Source of the DNA: an uncultured Verrucomicrobia subdivision 3 bacterium
Lineage (GTDB): Bacteria; Verrucomicrobiota; Verrucomicrobiia; Limisphaerales; DASXHY01
Direction of reading: 5' to 3'
NCBI GenBank assembly: GCA_937890005.1
Contig: CALBZA010000041.1
Coordinates: 1 to 64,000 of the forward strand
Length of the DNA stretch: 64,000 nt
Shown here: piece after piece, positions 1 to 10,226 of the stretch
How the letters are laid out: each line of letters begins with the position of its first letter
Position numbering within the stretch: position 1 is the stretch's first letter
Made by a program: the position numbers and the translations under genes
The notes under the pieces: model-generated
Database searches by the model: none
Told to the model about the DNA's origin: nothing
Seen by the model: the letters and a program-made list of their open reading frames with translations, nothing else

Positions 1-23
1 TACGTCCGGTGGTGTGGGAGGAC

Positions 24-44
24 GGTGAGGTTCCAACCCTCACC
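24..44. other. Short hairpin at window edge
   Basis: A 7-base stem (GGTGAGG / CCTCACC) with a 7-base loop lies upstream of the prepilin-like gene. There is no T-run, so it is not a convincing terminator. It may belong to the end of a gene outside the window or to a dispersed palindrome. Confidence 0.3.
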
Positions 45-115
45 TCCTACCCGATTGTGCATCCTCAGCAGAACTGGTGATTGAGCTTCGTCCGGTAGGG
101 ATGAGAGGATTGGGC

Positions 116-943
116 ATGCTGCAACTCCGCGTAAACAACCTGGCTTTCACCGGTCTCAAAAGCCGCAAGATGATTTCAACCGCCGTTGCTCGACGGCGGA
201 AAGGTTTCACCCTGATCGAGCTGCTCGTTGTGATCGCAATCATCGCAATTCTAGCAGCCATGCTTCTGCCGGCGCTGGCAAAAGCAAAGTCGCAGGCCCT
301 GCGTACCCAGTGTCTGTCCTCGCTCAAACAGTGTGCGCTGGGATCGTTGATGTATGCGTCGGATTACCGGGAGTGGTTTCCAATCTGGACGCATCCCAGC
401 ACGGGAAAGATCAACGTATTGGACGGCACATGGTATGCGCGTTACGTGTGGGCCGGCGCGGCAAACACTCGCGTTCCGATGAACTTTGACGGCGGTTTCA
501 ACAACCTCGGCTATCTCTATCCCGCGAAGTATGCGGGCAGCGGAAAAATATTCTGGTGTCCCAGCTACAAGCCGAATGCGGCGCTTGGAATCGATCAATA
601 CAGCACGCCTCAGTTCATGAGCAGTGATGCGGGTGGAATTGTCAGGTCGGGATACATGTTCAACCCGTGGATGCGGAATCCAAATTCGGACAATACGCGA
701 TTGATGCAAAAATCCACAGACATCAAACAACGCAAGATCTTCGTGATGGATTACATCGGAAGCAACATGAAGCAGGATGAACTGGCGCACTGGCGCGACA
801 AGGGCTGGCAGCTGGCCTTCAACGACGGGAGCGCCGGATTCGCAAAGAGTCCCGAATCGATGGCGAAGGCGCAGACATTGGTTGATTACGACAACGTGAC
901 CCTGACCAATATTCTCACGACTCTGGAAGACAGGTCCCGATAA
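116..943 (+). CDS. Prepilin-type N-terminal cleavage/methylation domain protein (pseudopilin-like)
   Basis: The product carries a type IV prepilin leader: a basic stretch ARRRKG, cleavage expected after Gly30, then FTLIE with Glu at mature position 5 and a long hydrophobic helix to about residue 50. The rest is a soluble domain rich in Trp, Tyr and Asn. A His followed eleven residues later by Asp-Gly near the C-terminus resembles the H-X9-DG region of the large Verrucomicrobia/Planctomycetes pseudopilin-like family. These proteins are thought to be exported by a type II secretion-like system; the individual role is unknown. The ATG at 116 has AGAGG seven bases upstream. An in-frame GTG at 77 and an ATG at 170, which would give a 12-residue leader, are alternatives. 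It converges on the GspC-like gene. Confidence 0.85.
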   Translation: MLQLRVNNLAFTGLKSRKMISTAVARRRKGFTLIELLVVIAIIAILAAMLLPALAKAKSQALRTQCLSSLKQCALGSLMYASDYREWFPIWTHPSTGKINVLDGTWYARYVWAGAANTRVPMNFDGGFNNLGYLYPAKYAGSGKIFWCPSYKPNAALGIDQYSTPQFMSSDAGGIVRSGYMFNPWMRNPNSDNTRLMQKSTDIKQRKIFVMDYIGSNMKQDELAHWRDKGWQLAFNDGSAGFAKSPESMAKAQTLVDYDNVTLTNILTTLEDRSR

Positions 944-1007
944 GTCTTCTCAAACTCGACCGATGTGGCGCCAGCAAGCGTGGCTGGCATAGAGGGATTC
1001 CTCCCAT

Positions 1008-1586
1008 TTATTCACCACCCGGCGCTGGCGGCGCTGCCTCCGGCGTCGCTATTCGCATCATGCGGGGAATGGTGCGCGGTGGGGCCGGTGTCTGGAGTGT
1101 TCCGACGCCGGGTTGATTCCCGGGTCCTGCGGGCGCATTGGGTTGCGGGATGACGCCGGGCGTGACGTTGGCAACAGCGGGAACCGGGTTTGCCTTTGCT
1201 CCGTCCGTCTTGAAATCAAGCGTCTGTTCGATCCCGTGGTTCTTCACTTTCACCGTGCCGGCCTTCTCGTTGATCTGCAGCACTTCAATCTCACCCTGCC
1301 GCTGGCCTTCCGTCAGGATGTAGCTTTCGGGCTGCTTGTTCGGGATGGCTACGCTCATCAGGGCGCGTTTGTTCCCGAGGATCGTTGTGATGCCGGTCAG
1401 CGTGATTTTCAGCGGTGGAGCAGGGGGAGGAGCTTCTTCAACATTCGCCGACACCGGGGGCTTCAGTCCGAAGACATTGCGATCCACGATCCCCTGGTAA
1501 GGACTTGAGCCGGCAGCGAACGCTGTCGTCGAAGTGACGCTCAGTCCGATTCCCAGAACCATCGCAATTGTGTTCGCTCGGCGCAT
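1008..1586 (-). CDS. GspC-like / type II secretion-associated exported protein
   Basis: 192 residues: an N-terminal signal or anchor helix (about 1-25), then a segment (PYQGIVDRNVFGL) that resembles the start of GspC homology-region proteins, a Pro-rich linker, a compact beta domain (about residues 55-125) and a Pro/Ala-rich tail. GspC links the inner-membrane platform of type II secretion to the outer-membrane secretin. Here only the homology-region-like part is visible and there is no PDZ domain, so the assignment is inference from overall pattern. Its convergent neighbour is a pseudopilin-like gene, which fits an export theme. No gsp operon lies in the window. Confidence 0.6.
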   Translation of the reverse strand: MRRANTIAMVLGIGLSVTSTTAFAAGSSPYQGIVDRNVFGLKPPVSANVEEAPPPAPPLKITLTGITTILGNKRALMSVAIPNKQPESYILTEGQRQGEIEVLQINEKAGTVKVKNHGIEQTLDFKTDGAKANPVPAVANVTPGVIPQPNAPAGPGNQPGVGTLQTPAPPRTIPRMMRIATPEAAPPAPGGE

Positions 1587-1765
1587 TGCTCGAAAATTAT
1601 CTCAGCTGGCTTTCAAACACCACGGGGAAGTTTTGGTTGTGTTTTGATTGTGAAAGTTTGGATGAAGATGGTTGGAGCGAGAAGAAATGGCAAAGGCTTG
1701 AAACAAGCGAATTGAATTGGAAGCCGCTTCAGTCCGCACGTTGGGAAAATGGTCTCGTGTACAAC

Positions 1766-1800
1766 AAAACGCCGTCGGTGTGCCGACGGCGTTGACGTTT
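1766..1800 (-). terminator. Intrinsic terminator of the ilvN-ilvC unit
   Basis: A perfect 11-base stem (AACGCCGTCGG / CCGACGGCGTT) with a 4-base loop lies 20-50 bases past the ilvC stop. Read on the minus strand it is followed by GTTTTGTTGT. The plus strand also has a short T-run, so it may work in both directions. The rest of 1587-1820 holds no convincing gene. Confidence 0.85.
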
Positions 1801-1820
1801 TTCAATAATGCAGCGGAGCC

Positions 1821-2840
<1,020 letters not shown>

Positions 2841-2843
2841 AAA

Positions 2844-2878
2844 AGGGATTTGATGGATGAGGGTTGAGAGTTGTTGAA
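2844..2878. repeat. Heptad-phased spacer between ilvN and ilvC
   Basis: Five successive 7-base units in register, for example TGATGGA then TGAGGGT, then TGAGAGT. The array sits directly upstream of the ilvC start on the minus strand and fills about half of the ilvN-ilvC spacer. Units are imperfect, so single units would not be convincing; the shared 7-base phase is the evidence. Confidence 0.6.
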
Positions 2879-2905
2879 CCGGGATGACTCGAACCTGGGA
2901 CTCGC

Positions 2906-3379
2906 TTACTTGCGCGGCATCGCGGCTTTTCCGGTTCGGGTCAGATCAATGATTCCAAACGCGTTCATCAGTTCGAGGAACTTGCTGATCTTGCTTTCGT
3001 CGCCGGTGATTTCCACCGTCAGGGTCTTCTGCTGCACATCGACGATTTTCGCGCGGAAAATGTCCGTGATCTGCATGACTTCGGCGCGGGACTTGGAATC
3101 GACCGCCACTTTCACAAGCACCAGTTCGCGATCGACGTATTCGCCTTCGCGGAAGTCCTGAATCTTGATCACGTCCGGAAGGCGATTGAGCTGCTTGATG
3201 ATCTGTTCCAGCGTGGCTTCGTCGCCGTGAGTGACGATCGTCATGCGGGAGGCTGTGGCGTCGTGGGTGGGAGCGACGTTGAGAGAATCGATGTTGTAAC
3301 CGCGGCCGCTGAAAAGTCCGGCCACGCGCGTGAGCACGCCGAACTTGTTTTCCACCAGAACTGAAATTGTGTGTCGCAT
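2906..3379 (-). CDS. ilvN: Acetolactate synthase small (regulatory) subunit
   Basis: Regulatory subunit of acetohydroxyacid synthase; it binds valine and activates the catalytic subunit IlvB. The N-terminal ACT domain begins [19 protein letters not shown], with the GRGYNIDSL motif at about residues 26-34. A second, ACT-like C-terminal domain follows ([16 protein letters not shown]). The 157-residue length from the ATG at 3379 is normal. An in-frame extension up to 3433 exists but does not fit the family start. It is probably co-transcribed with ilvC. Confidence 0.95.
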   Translation of the reverse strand: MRHTISVLVENKFGVLTRVAGLFSGRGYNIDSLNVAPTHDATASRMTIVTHGDEATLEQIIKQLNRLPDVIKIQDFREGEYVDRELVLVKVAVDSKSRAEVMQITDIFRAKIVDVQQKTLTVEITGDESKISKFLELMNAFGIIDLTRTGKAAMPRK

Positions 3380-3429
3380 AAGTCCCCGCCAGAAGGGGAG
3401 GCGAAAGCTAGCAACCGCTTGGAAACCGG

Positions 3430-4596
3430 TCAATTTGCATTTTGAACGGTTTCATTCCGCAAATTGCTGCCGGAGGGCAATGGAAGTGGAATGCCGCGCG
3501 CGACAGGTTCACCAAAGTCAGGAAACCCATCATCGGTCCATCGGAACGGTTGCGCGTGAATGACGCGTCGCCAGCCTTCTGTGCGGTCCAGTTTCGAGTG
3601 GTAGAGAATCCAGTCCTCCATGCCGTCGGGTGACTTCACGAAACAGTTGTGTCCCACGCCGAATGTCTCCGGTGTCGAGGCGAAAACCGGTTTCGGATGT
3701 TTGGTCCAATGGGACGGATTCAATGGATCGCCATCCGGCTTCAGTTCAAGCAGTCCGAGCTTGTAACTCGCCTGCCACGAACCGCTGCAGGAATAGATCA
3801 GGAACACGCGATTGCTGCGCCGGAGAATTTGCGGGCCTTCATGCAGACCGCGGCCGGTCAGTTTTTCATCCACGCGTTCCCAAAGGTAATCGTCATTGTT
3901 GCACAGTTCGACGCGCCGGGTTGCGAGCGTGAACGGATCTTTCATCCGCGCGATGTAAAGCCACTGAATGTCGCGTTCATCCCGCCAGCCCGACCAGACC
4001 ATGTAACGCTCGCCACGAAGGGAAAAGAGACTGGCATCGATGGCCCATCGGTTTGTGACGCCGGTTTCGGGATGGTCTCCTGTGTAAATAGGTCCGCGTA
4101 CGGTGTAGTCACTGAACGGATCGTCGGCCGCAGATTCAAGCACCCACATGCGATGATTTTCATTCCGGCCATCCGACGCCGCAAAGTAGATGTACCAACG
4201 TTCGCCGATCCGATGAATTTCCGGAGCCCAGATTTCGCGCGAACAGGGTCCTGAGGCTGGCGCGCGCCAGACGATCCGGTGTTCGCCGGGCTTGGTGAAA
4301 TCCCTGGTGACACCGACAACGATGGACTCGTTTGGACCCTTTCTGCTCCAGACATAATTGCCGTCGTGCTGGAAGAACCAGGGATCGGCACCGATGACAA
4401 TGGGATTGGTGAATATTCCCGACTGCGGAGGAATGGACGTTGTCAGTTCTGCAGGAAAAGTCGCGACACGGCTGACGATGAACAATGCGGCGAATACGAA
4501 AAACGTTCGGATGTTTCGAGATTTCAATGCGCGAAGCTGGAGCTGAAACAAAGATGCCACGCGAACACTATGGAGAAGTTCTGCTGCGAAACACAA
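3430..4596 (-). CDS. Secreted glycoside hydrolase, GH43-like five-bladed propeller
   Basis: The mature protein looks like a GH43 / clan F beta-propeller of the arabinanase/xylosidase type. Asp71 in GADPWFF, Asp187 in WAIDASLF and Glu253 in LHEGPQ sit where the base, pKa modulator and acid are expected. An uncleaved signal helix (TFFVFAALFIVSRVA, about 31-45) indicates export. The longest frame uses TTG at 4594-4596; an in-frame TTG at 4527 would place the start just before the signal peptide and may be the true one. Probable substrates are arabinose- or xylose-containing side chains of plant polysaccharides, but specificity cannot be read from sequence. Confidence 0.8.
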   Translation of the reverse strand: MCFAAELLHSVRVASLFQLQLRALKSRNIRTFFVFAALFIVSRVATFPAELTTSIPPQSGIFTNPIVIGADPWFFQHDGNYVWSRKGPNESIVVGVTRDFTKPGEHRIVWRAPASGPCSREIWAPEIHRIGERWYIYFAASDGRNENHRMWVLESAADDPFSDYTVRGPIYTGDHPETGVTNRWAIDASLFSLRGERYMVWSGWRDERDIQWLYIARMKDPFTLATRRVELCNNDDYLWERVDEKLTGRGLHEGPQILRRSNRVFLIYSCSGSWQASYKLGLLELKPDGDPLNPSHWTKHPKPVFASTPETFGVGHNCFVKSPDGMEDWILYHSKLDRTEGWRRVIHAQPFRWTDDGFPDFGEPVARGIPLPLPSGSNLRNETVQNAN

Positions 4597-4652
4597 CGTC
4601 CGGACCTGTCACCAATTCATGCCGCATGACGATTGCTGCGTTTCCAGCGGCG

Positions 4653-5495
4653 TCACGGTGGAAATCCGATCGCAAGTTTCACTGCGGAATATTCAGGATG
4701 AATTTTTCCGTCCCGCGTGCGGATGATCAGCGGCGGTTCGGTCCAGGTTTGGTTTCGGAACCATTCCGGAAGGTCGCCTTCGCGCATCATTCCGAAGAGA
4801 CCTACCAGCGGTGAATCGCCTTCGCGGAACACAACCGGGCGTTTGCGGACGATGACGAGTCCGGCCGATTTCGCTCCCGCTTCGACACGAGCCAGCTGGG
4901 CGGGTTCGAAGGGAAACACGCAGGCGAAAAATCCTCCCGCAGCGAGATGCTTCGACGCCGTGGAGCAATAGTCGGCGACAGTGCCGCGCAGTTCGAATCG
5001 GCAGGCAAGCTTTTGTGGATGCTCGCTCTTCACACCGGCGTCGGGCGGAAAATAGGGAGGGCTGCCCGTGATCAAATCAAACTTCTCTTCGGCGCGAATG
5101 ATTCCCGGTTCTCTGAAATCGCCTTTGCGAATTTCGTAGCGTTCCTGCAGCCCGTTGTAAGCGGCGGATTTGCGTGCGAGTGCGACGCTTTCCTTCTGTG
5201 CTTCGACTGTGACAAATCGCGTTCCAGGCAAACGCCAGGCTGCGATCATTCCCACGGTTCCAATGCCGCTGCCCAGATCGAGCGCCGTGCGTGCTGTGGG
5301 ACACCAACTCGTCCCATACCAGGCTGTGAGAATGTCGTCCGTGGAAAATCGATGTCCGTCGCGCAGTTGAAACAGGCGGAAGTTTCCGCTGATGGCATCG
5401 AGTGTCTCGTGAGGTTCAATTTGAACTTCAGCATTCAGGCCGGGTGGAATTGGACCGGGTTTTGCCCAGCCTTTGAAATGAGTGTCTCGGTTCAC
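4653..5495 (-). CDS. TrmN6-like tRNA1(Val) A37 N6-methyltransferase family protein
   Basis: A class I SAM-dependent methyltransferase of the small-methyltransferase (MTS) group. It has the SAM motif DLGSGIGTVG (about residues 73-82) and a catalytic motif GSPPY (about 143-147), a variant of the NPPY found in N6-adenine methyltransferases. The FRLFQLRDGHRFSTDDILTA stretch matches the N-terminal region of TrmN6/YfiC. Start is GTG at 5495, overlapping the stop of the upstream GH71/99-like gene by 4 bases, so the two are translationally linked. The tRNA substrate is inferred from family only. Confidence 0.8.
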   Translation of the reverse strand: MNRDTHFKGWAKPGPIPPGLNAEVQIEPHETLDAISGNFRLFQLRDGHRFSTDDILTAWYGTSWCPTARTALDLGSGIGTVGMIAAWRLPGTRFVTVEAQKESVALARKSAAYNGLQERYEIRKGDFREPGIIRAEEKFDLITGSPPYFPPDAGVKSEHPQKLACRFELRGTVADYCSTASKHLAAGGFFACVFPFEPAQLARVEAGAKSAGLVIVRKRPVVFREGDSPLVGLFGMMREGDLPEWFRNQTWTEPPLIIRTRDGKIHPEYSAVKLAIGFPP

Positions 5496-6748
5496 GGAGT
5501 AATGGGAATGGAGTTGGTCAGAGGCGTGTCGCCGCGCAGCATCTTCGCGGCTTCTCTGGCAACGCGTAAATACCAGTCGCTTGGAAGTTTCAAACCGTCG
5601 GCATCGAGCGAAACGAATTTGCCTTCCGTCGGCAGTTGAGCCGCCGTCGGGGCCAGCTTGAACATCGCGGTGCCTTCATCCACTTCGTCGAACATCGCGG
5701 TGTATAACATCGTGCAACCGGCATTGATCGCGTTGAATGCCTGATGCCAGTAGAAGCTCCCGCCGCGACGGGGAATCTGGTTGAGTTTGCCGCCGTGCAG
5801 GTTGTGCCAGGAGAAACCGGGCCAGATCACCGGCATGTAGTCGCGTCCGGCTGCCTTGGCTTCGACGAGATCAGGCGCGGTCACATGGCGGGTGAAGTCG
5901 TTCTCGCCCGTGTCATCGCTGTATCGACCGACCGACCAGGGACTGATCACGTCGAAGGATCGGAAAACCTCCGCCCAGGCTGCATTGGTTTGTGAATCGT
6001 GTTTCAGTGTGCGCCAGTGCGAAGGCACGCCGCCGACAACTGTGCAACCGGCAGCTTTGAAGAAGGCGATGACTTTCGATGCCTGTTCCGGCGTGTCGTG
6101 ACGGCCTGCAAAGCCAAATCCCCAGATGGCCACGACGGGACGGCCAATGTGATGCAGATACCGCGGGCTTTCAGTGATCTGAAGATCGCGGGTGAGAAAT
6201 TTCCAATCGTTGGTAAGTGCGGCGACCAGCGTATTCGTCGGCTGGCCGGAAATGTCGTACATGATTGCGAAAACCCGGCCATAGGTTTCAGCGCCGGCAC
6301 GCACATTGTCTGCGACCTGATTTCTCACCGCGAAAAAATGTGGGTCCGACAGCTCGGAGACAAAACGCTGGAGGAAAACGCCGTCGAGCTGGTGTTCCTG
6401 CATCCATTGGAAATGCCGGAGAACCGTTTTGCAATTGAAAGCGGAATAAACTTTTGCAGGCGAACCGTCGGGAAGAGTCATCTTCGTGGCAAACAGTTCG
6501 TCAGCGTCCAGTTCGGAAACATCCGGCCAGAAATCCACCGTGACATTGGTTGCGACAGGATTGTTTCTGCGGAACCAATGAATCCAGCGGTTCACCTTGG
6601 AGCCGTCATCCGGGCACGCGAACCAGCCTTGATAACCCGTGAGCAGCTTGTGGTTCATGGTGCCGGGATCGACTGACGGTTGGGCCTGGGAAATTGCCAC
6701 GAAGATCAGAATCAGAACGCTGCAGAAAAAATTGCGGAATACTTTCAT
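5492..6748 (-). CDS. Secreted GH71/99-like glycan-active protein
   Basis: 418 residues with a signal peptide (about 1-22, ending SQA|QP). The body resembles the GH71/GH99-like TIM-barrel proteins often annotated as xylosidase/arabinosidase in Bacteroides and Verrucomicrobia: LLTGYQGWFACPDDGS near the N-terminus, DGVFLQRFVSEL, MYDISG, and a C-terminal YTAMFDEVDEGTAMFK. The acidic clusters could hold the catalytic residues, but I cannot assign them. It overlaps the CDF transporter stop by one base and the methyltransferase start by four, giving a tight three-gene unit of unrelated functions. Confidence 0.7.
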   Translation of the reverse strand: MKVFRNFFCSVLILIFVAISQAQPSVDPGTMNHKLLTGYQGWFACPDDGSKVNRWIHWFRRNNPVATNVTVDFWPDVSELDADELFATKMTLPDGSPAKVYSAFNCKTVLRHFQWMQEHQLDGVFLQRFVSELSDPHFFAVRNQVADNVRAGAETYGRVFAIMYDISGQPTNTLVAALTNDWKFLTRDLQITESPRYLHHIGRPVVAIWGFGFAGRHDTPEQASKVIAFFKAAGCTVVGGVPSHWRTLKHDSQTNAAWAEVFRSFDVISPWSVGRYSDDTGENDFTRHVTAPDLVEAKAAGRDYMPVIWPGFSWHNLHGGKLNQIPRRGGSFYWHQAFNAINAGCTMLYTAMFDEVDEGTAMFKLAPTAAQLPTEGKFVSLDADGLKLPSDWYLRVAREAAKMLRGDTPLTNSIPITP

Positions 6749-7647
6749 CAGCGCTGACGATCAGATGAGCCTGGCTTTTTCGGTTCGATGTGGATGAGAA
6801 CGTCAAAAACGGCAGGGATCTCGTCGCGCACTTTGTCCTTCACCTGATGCGCGATTTCATGCGAGCGACGCACGCTCATTTCCGGATCCACTTCAACATG
6901 CATATCGACGAAGTAATGGTAGCCCATCTTCCGGACGAGACATTTTTCCACGGCTTCGACTCCCGGCAATGTTTCCGCCAGCGTGCGAATCTGATCGATC
7001 ACCTCGCGATTCGGCGAGCGATCCATCAGTTCGTTCAGGGCCGGACGAAGCAGGCGAAGTCCGTTTGAGGCGATCACGCCCGCGGCAATGATGGCCGCCC
7101 AGTCGTCCGCTGCTTCGAATCCCTCGCCACCCATCAATGCAATCGTGATTCCCGCCGCGGCGGCGAGCGAAGTGATGGCGTCGCTGCGATGATGCCACGC
7201 ATCGCTCGCGACGGCCGAACTTTCCACGATTTCAGATTCCTTCAGAACGAAGCGGAACAGACCTTCCTTGATAACGATGACAGCGATCAACACGAGCAGG
7301 GTGAATGGAGCGGGTGCGTGATGCGGTTCTGAAATTTCGCGGACCGCCTGAACAATGATCCAGGCCGCCGCGAGCAGGAGCATGATTGAAACGACGGCGG
7401 TTGCCAGCGGCTCGGCTTTGCCATGGCCGTAAGGATGATCTTCATCCGCCGGTTCGGCGGCGACCACCAGTCCGCGCCAGACGATCAGGGAACTGAAGAT
7501 ATCGGCGAAGGATTCAACCGCGTCGGCGATCAGCGCATGGGAATGACCGAAGATTCCCGCGAGCAATTTGGAAACTGCGAGCGCGAGGTTCACTGCGAGA
7601 CCTGTGAACGTCGCCCGCAGACTTCGTTTCAGCCGATCGGCCGGCAT
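6748..7647 (-). CDS. Cation diffusion facilitator family transporter
   Basis: A proton-coupled efflux protein for divalent cations (Zn, Fe, Mn or Co). About six membrane helices carry the family metal sites: HALIADAVESFADIF, HPYGHGKAEPLA and SDAWHHRSDAITS (HxxxD). A cytoplasmic C-terminal ZT-dimer domain contains HYFVDMHVEVD. The length of 299 residues is typical. The first site reads D-x6-D rather than a His-containing pair, so metal preference is uncertain. It is first in an overlapping run with the GH71/99-like and TrmN6-like genes. Confidence 0.93.
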   Translation of the reverse strand: MPADRLKRSLRATFTGLAVNLALAVSKLLAGIFGHSHALIADAVESFADIFSSLIVWRGLVVAAEPADEDHPYGHGKAEPLATAVVSIMLLLAAAWIIVQAVREISEPHHAPAPFTLLVLIAVIVIKEGLFRFVLKESEIVESSAVASDAWHHRSDAITSLAAAAGITIALMGGEGFEAADDWAAIIAAGVIASNGLRLLRPALNELMDRSPNREVIDQIRTLAETLPGVEAVEKCLVRKMGYHYFVDMHVEVDPEMSVRRSHEIAHQVKDKVRDEIPAVFDVLIHIEPKKPGSSDRQR

Positions 7648-7714
7648 GCCGCAACTTAAAACCGCGGCAGCGAAGTGTCACGTTATTGTCGAGTGGCGGA
7701 CATTGCCGTCTTCC

Positions 7715-7735
7715 CGCCTCACGCCTCACGCAATC
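7715..7735. repeat. Short heptad repeat at a stop codon
   Basis: Two perfect copies of CGCCTCA followed by a third, degenerate unit. The minus-strand TGA stop of the DUF1015 gene lies within the second copy, so the repeat forms the last coding bases and the 3' end. Confidence 0.5.
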
Positions 7736-8943
7736 ATGTGACAGAACATCGCATCGCGGAGCTTGGGTTCGAACCAGGTGCTCTTGGGCGGCATGATTCC
7801 GCCCGCGTCGGCGATGGTCATCAGGTCTTCAATGCTGGTGGGGAACATGGAAAAGGCGCAGGCGTATTCACCGCTGTTCACCAGCTTCTCCAGTTCTGCT
7901 GTGCCGCGAATGCCGCCGACGAAGTTGATGCGCTTACTGGTGCGCGGATCGCTGATGCCGAAAACCGGATCAAGCACGTATTTCTGAAGCAGTGTGACGT
8001 CGAGTTTTTCGATGGGATCGTTCGTGGCCGCGAAGTGCGGTCGGAAATGCAGCGTGTGCCATTTGCCGGCAAGATAAAGCCCGAGCTCATGCTTCCGTGA
8101 TGGAGCAGGGGACCCGTTTGCGCTGATGACAAAAACCGCATCCAGCTTTTCCAGCAATTGTTCCGGCGTTAGCCCATTCAGATCCTTCAACACACGGTTG
8201 TAGGGAAGAATCTGCATCTGGTTGTGCGGGAAAATCACGGTCAGGAATTCTCCGCTGTGGCCGGCGCCCTTGCGGCTTTGATACACCCGCGCTGCGGCGG
8301 CGCTGCGATGATGTCCGTCCGCAATGTAGAGAAATGGAATTTTGGCGAATTCAGATTCAATCAAACGAATGCCTTCAGCGTCGGTGATGTTCCAGGAAAT
8401 GTGGCGGACGCCGTCCGCTGCGGTGAAATCAATTGTCGGCGTTTTTGCTGTGCGCTTTGCAATGAAGGCATCCAGGGCAGCCACCGCGCGGTAGGTAAGA
8501 AACACGGGTCCGGTTTGAGATTCCAAAGTTTCAATGTGCCGGACGCGATCGTCCTCCTTGTCAGGCCGGGTGAACTCGTGCTTCTTGATGACGCCGCTGA
8601 GATATTCCTCGCAGCTGGCCGCGGCGACAAGGCCGGTCTGGCTGTGTTGGCCCATGATCTGCCGGTAAAGATAAAATGCCGGCTGAGAGTCCTGGATCAA
8701 TGCGCCTTCCCGGATCAGGCGATGAAAATTCTCTTTGCCCTTCGCGTAAACTTCGGGCGAGTAAAGATCGATTCCCTGCGGAAGATCGATTTCGGGTTTG
8801 CTGACGTGCAGAAAGCTGAGTGGGTTGCCGGAAGCGATTTGACGGGCTTCGTCCGACGACATCACATCGTAGGGCAGTTCACAAATGCGTCCGGCCAGTT
8901 CGGGTTTCGGACGCAACGCAGCAAATGGTTTAATTGTGGCCAT
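7726..8943 (-). CDS. DUF1015 family protein
   Basis: A 405-residue protein of the DUF1015 (HTH-like/SerB-associated) family. It shows the usual start MATIKPFAALRP, PYDVMSSDEAR (about residues 25-35), IKKHEFTRPDKEDDRVRH and YIADGHHRSAAAARVY (about 204-219), which are family hallmarks. The biochemical role is not established; in other bacteria it is often beside serA or serC, but not here. The ATG at 8943 matches the family start; an upstream in-frame extension to 8982 does not. Confidence 0.88.
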   Translation of the reverse strand: MATIKPFAALRPKPELAGRICELPYDVMSSDEARQIASGNPLSFLHVSKPEIDLPQGIDLYSPEVYAKGKENFHRLIREGALIQDSQPAFYLYRQIMGQHSQTGLVAAASCEEYLSGVIKKHEFTRPDKEDDRVRHIETLESQTGPVFLTYRAVAALDAFIAKRTAKTPTIDFTAADGVRHISWNITDAEGIRLIESEFAKIPFLYIADGHHRSAAAARVYQSRKGAGHSGEFLTVIFPHNQMQILPYNRVLKDLNGLTPEQLLEKLDAVFVISANGSPAPSRKHELGLYLAGKWHTLHFRPHFAATNDPIEKLDVTLLQKYVLDPVFGISDPRTSKRINFVGGIRGTAELEKLVNSGEYACAFSMFPTSIEDLMTIADAGGIMPPKSTWFEPKLRDAMFCHMIA

Positions 8944-9044
8944 GAAGCCGCGAAAGATAAGTCCCGGTTTCCGTGAACGCACGCAGATTTTAAACGGCGA
9001 AATCTGTGCGACGGACGACGTTTTGGGTATTGGGCATCAGAAAA

Positions 9045-9078
9045 CAAAAGAGCACAGCGATGAAGCTGCGCTCTTTTG
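9045..9078 (-). terminator. Terminator of the RCC1-repeat gene
   Basis: A stem CAAAAGAGC / GCTCTTTTG, with an inner 4-base stem after one mismatch, lies 22 bases past the RCC1 gene stop. On the minus strand it is followed by a T-rich tail (TTTTGTTTT). Confidence 0.75.
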
Positions 9079-9100
9079 CGGAACGAGAATTTGAATTCGT

Positions 9101-10054
9101 TTAACGCCGAGCCTTTGACTTCGCCGGGGTGTCATCGACGAGAATCATGCTGTGACTGCCCCGTGCCGCGATGAAAACCACTTTTCCTGGGAGCGGGGGA
9201 ATATCGCACTGGCCTTTGTCATTGAATCCCCACGCCACGAGAGAACCATCACGTTTAAGAGCCAGGACGTGATAGTCGCCGGTTGCGATGGCGACCACGT
9301 CCGAGAGTTCTTCCGGCACTTCGATTTGCGCCAGTCCATACGTGCCCCAGGAAACCACCGTTCCATCGGCCTTCAAAGCCACACTGTGAAAACCTGCGGC
9401 CGCAATGGCCACCACGTTGCTCAAACCTTCAGGAACGTTGCATTGCCCCTGATTGTTGCTTCCCCAGGCCACCACCGTTCCATCAGTCCGCAACGCGAGA
9501 CTGTGATAAGTGCCGGCGGCGATGGCGACAACGCGATTCAAATCTTCGGGAACGTCACATTGTCCGGTTTCATTTGCGCCCCATGCGACGACAGTTCCAC
9601 TTTTTGTCAGCGCCAGGCTATGAATGGCACCGGCCGCGACCGCTTTCACTTTCTTCAATTTGGCGGGAACCGTGGTTTGGCCGAAATCGCCGAACTGTCC
9701 ATTGGTCGGTCCCCATGCAGCCACGGTGCCGTTGCCCAGCAATGCAAGCGTGTGAACATTTCCGGCGGCAACGCTGACGACAGGGGCGCGTTTGATTTTG
9801 GCGGGGATATTTGTTTGTCCGAATTGATTGTCACCCCACACGACCACCTTGCGGTCGCTGCGGATGAAGGCGCTGTGAAGGCTTCCGCTGCTGATGCCGC
9901 GAACATCTGGTTTCTTTGAACAGAGCGCTTCGATGTCATAGTTCATGTCGCCCCATGCGATCAGACGGGTTGCGGCGTCGGTGGACACGGTGGAACAGAA
10001 AAGCGCGACGGCGGCGAACTTCAGCAGAGAGGCTCCAAACAAGTGTTTCATCAA
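9101..10054 (-). CDS. Secreted RCC1-repeat beta-propeller protein
   Basis: 317 residues with a signal peptide ending around DAATR. About seven RCC1 blades follow with a period near 39 residues and the core pattern VVAWG..GQC.VP..L then VVAIAAG..HSLAL..DGT. Such propellers usually bind proteins or glycans; no enzymatic site is visible. The blades are also similar at DNA level, suggesting repeat expansion. The gene is divergent from the ribosomal operon, about 300 bases apart, and has its own terminator. A functional link to the ribosomal genes is unlikely. Confidence 0.9.
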   Translation of the reverse strand: MMKHLFGASLLKFAAVALFCSTVSTDAATRLIAWGDMNYDIEALCSKKPDVRGISSGSLHSAFIRSDRKVVVWGDNQFGQTNIPAKIKRAPVVSVAAGNVHTLALLGNGTVAAWGPTNGQFGDFGQTTVPAKLKKVKAVAAGAIHSLALTKSGTVVAWGANETGQCDVPEDLNRVVAIAAGTYHSLALRTDGTVVAWGSNNQGQCNVPEGLSNVVAIAAAGFHSVALKADGTVVSWGTYGLAQIEVPEELSDVVAIATGDYHVLALKRDGSLVAWGFNDKGQCDIPPLPGKVVFIAARGSHSMILVDDTPAKSKARR

Positions 10055-10191
10055 TATTCCCTTTGTTGATTTCGTGAGTGACGGTCCTGAGAATTGCAGA
10101 CTGCGGCGTCGGGCGCTAACGGGGCATGCACCAAATCTTGTCCGGGGGATTCACCGGGAAAATCTGCGATGAAGAATTCTTAAAAAACCTG

Positions 10192-10220
10192 TTGCACCGT
10201 ATTGGGTGTTTACCTATATT
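10192..10220 (+). promoter_or_regulatory. Sigma70-type promoter of the ribosomal operon
   Basis: TTGCAC and TATATT separated by exactly 17 bases; transcription would start near 10227. It lies between the divergent RCC1 gene and rplB and is the best promoter match in this gap. Confidence 0.7.
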
Positions 10221-10226
10221 CCCGCC

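Noticed and set aside
965..990. GCCAGC / GCTGGC hairpin between the first two genes as a terminator
   Set aside because: There is no T-run on either strand.
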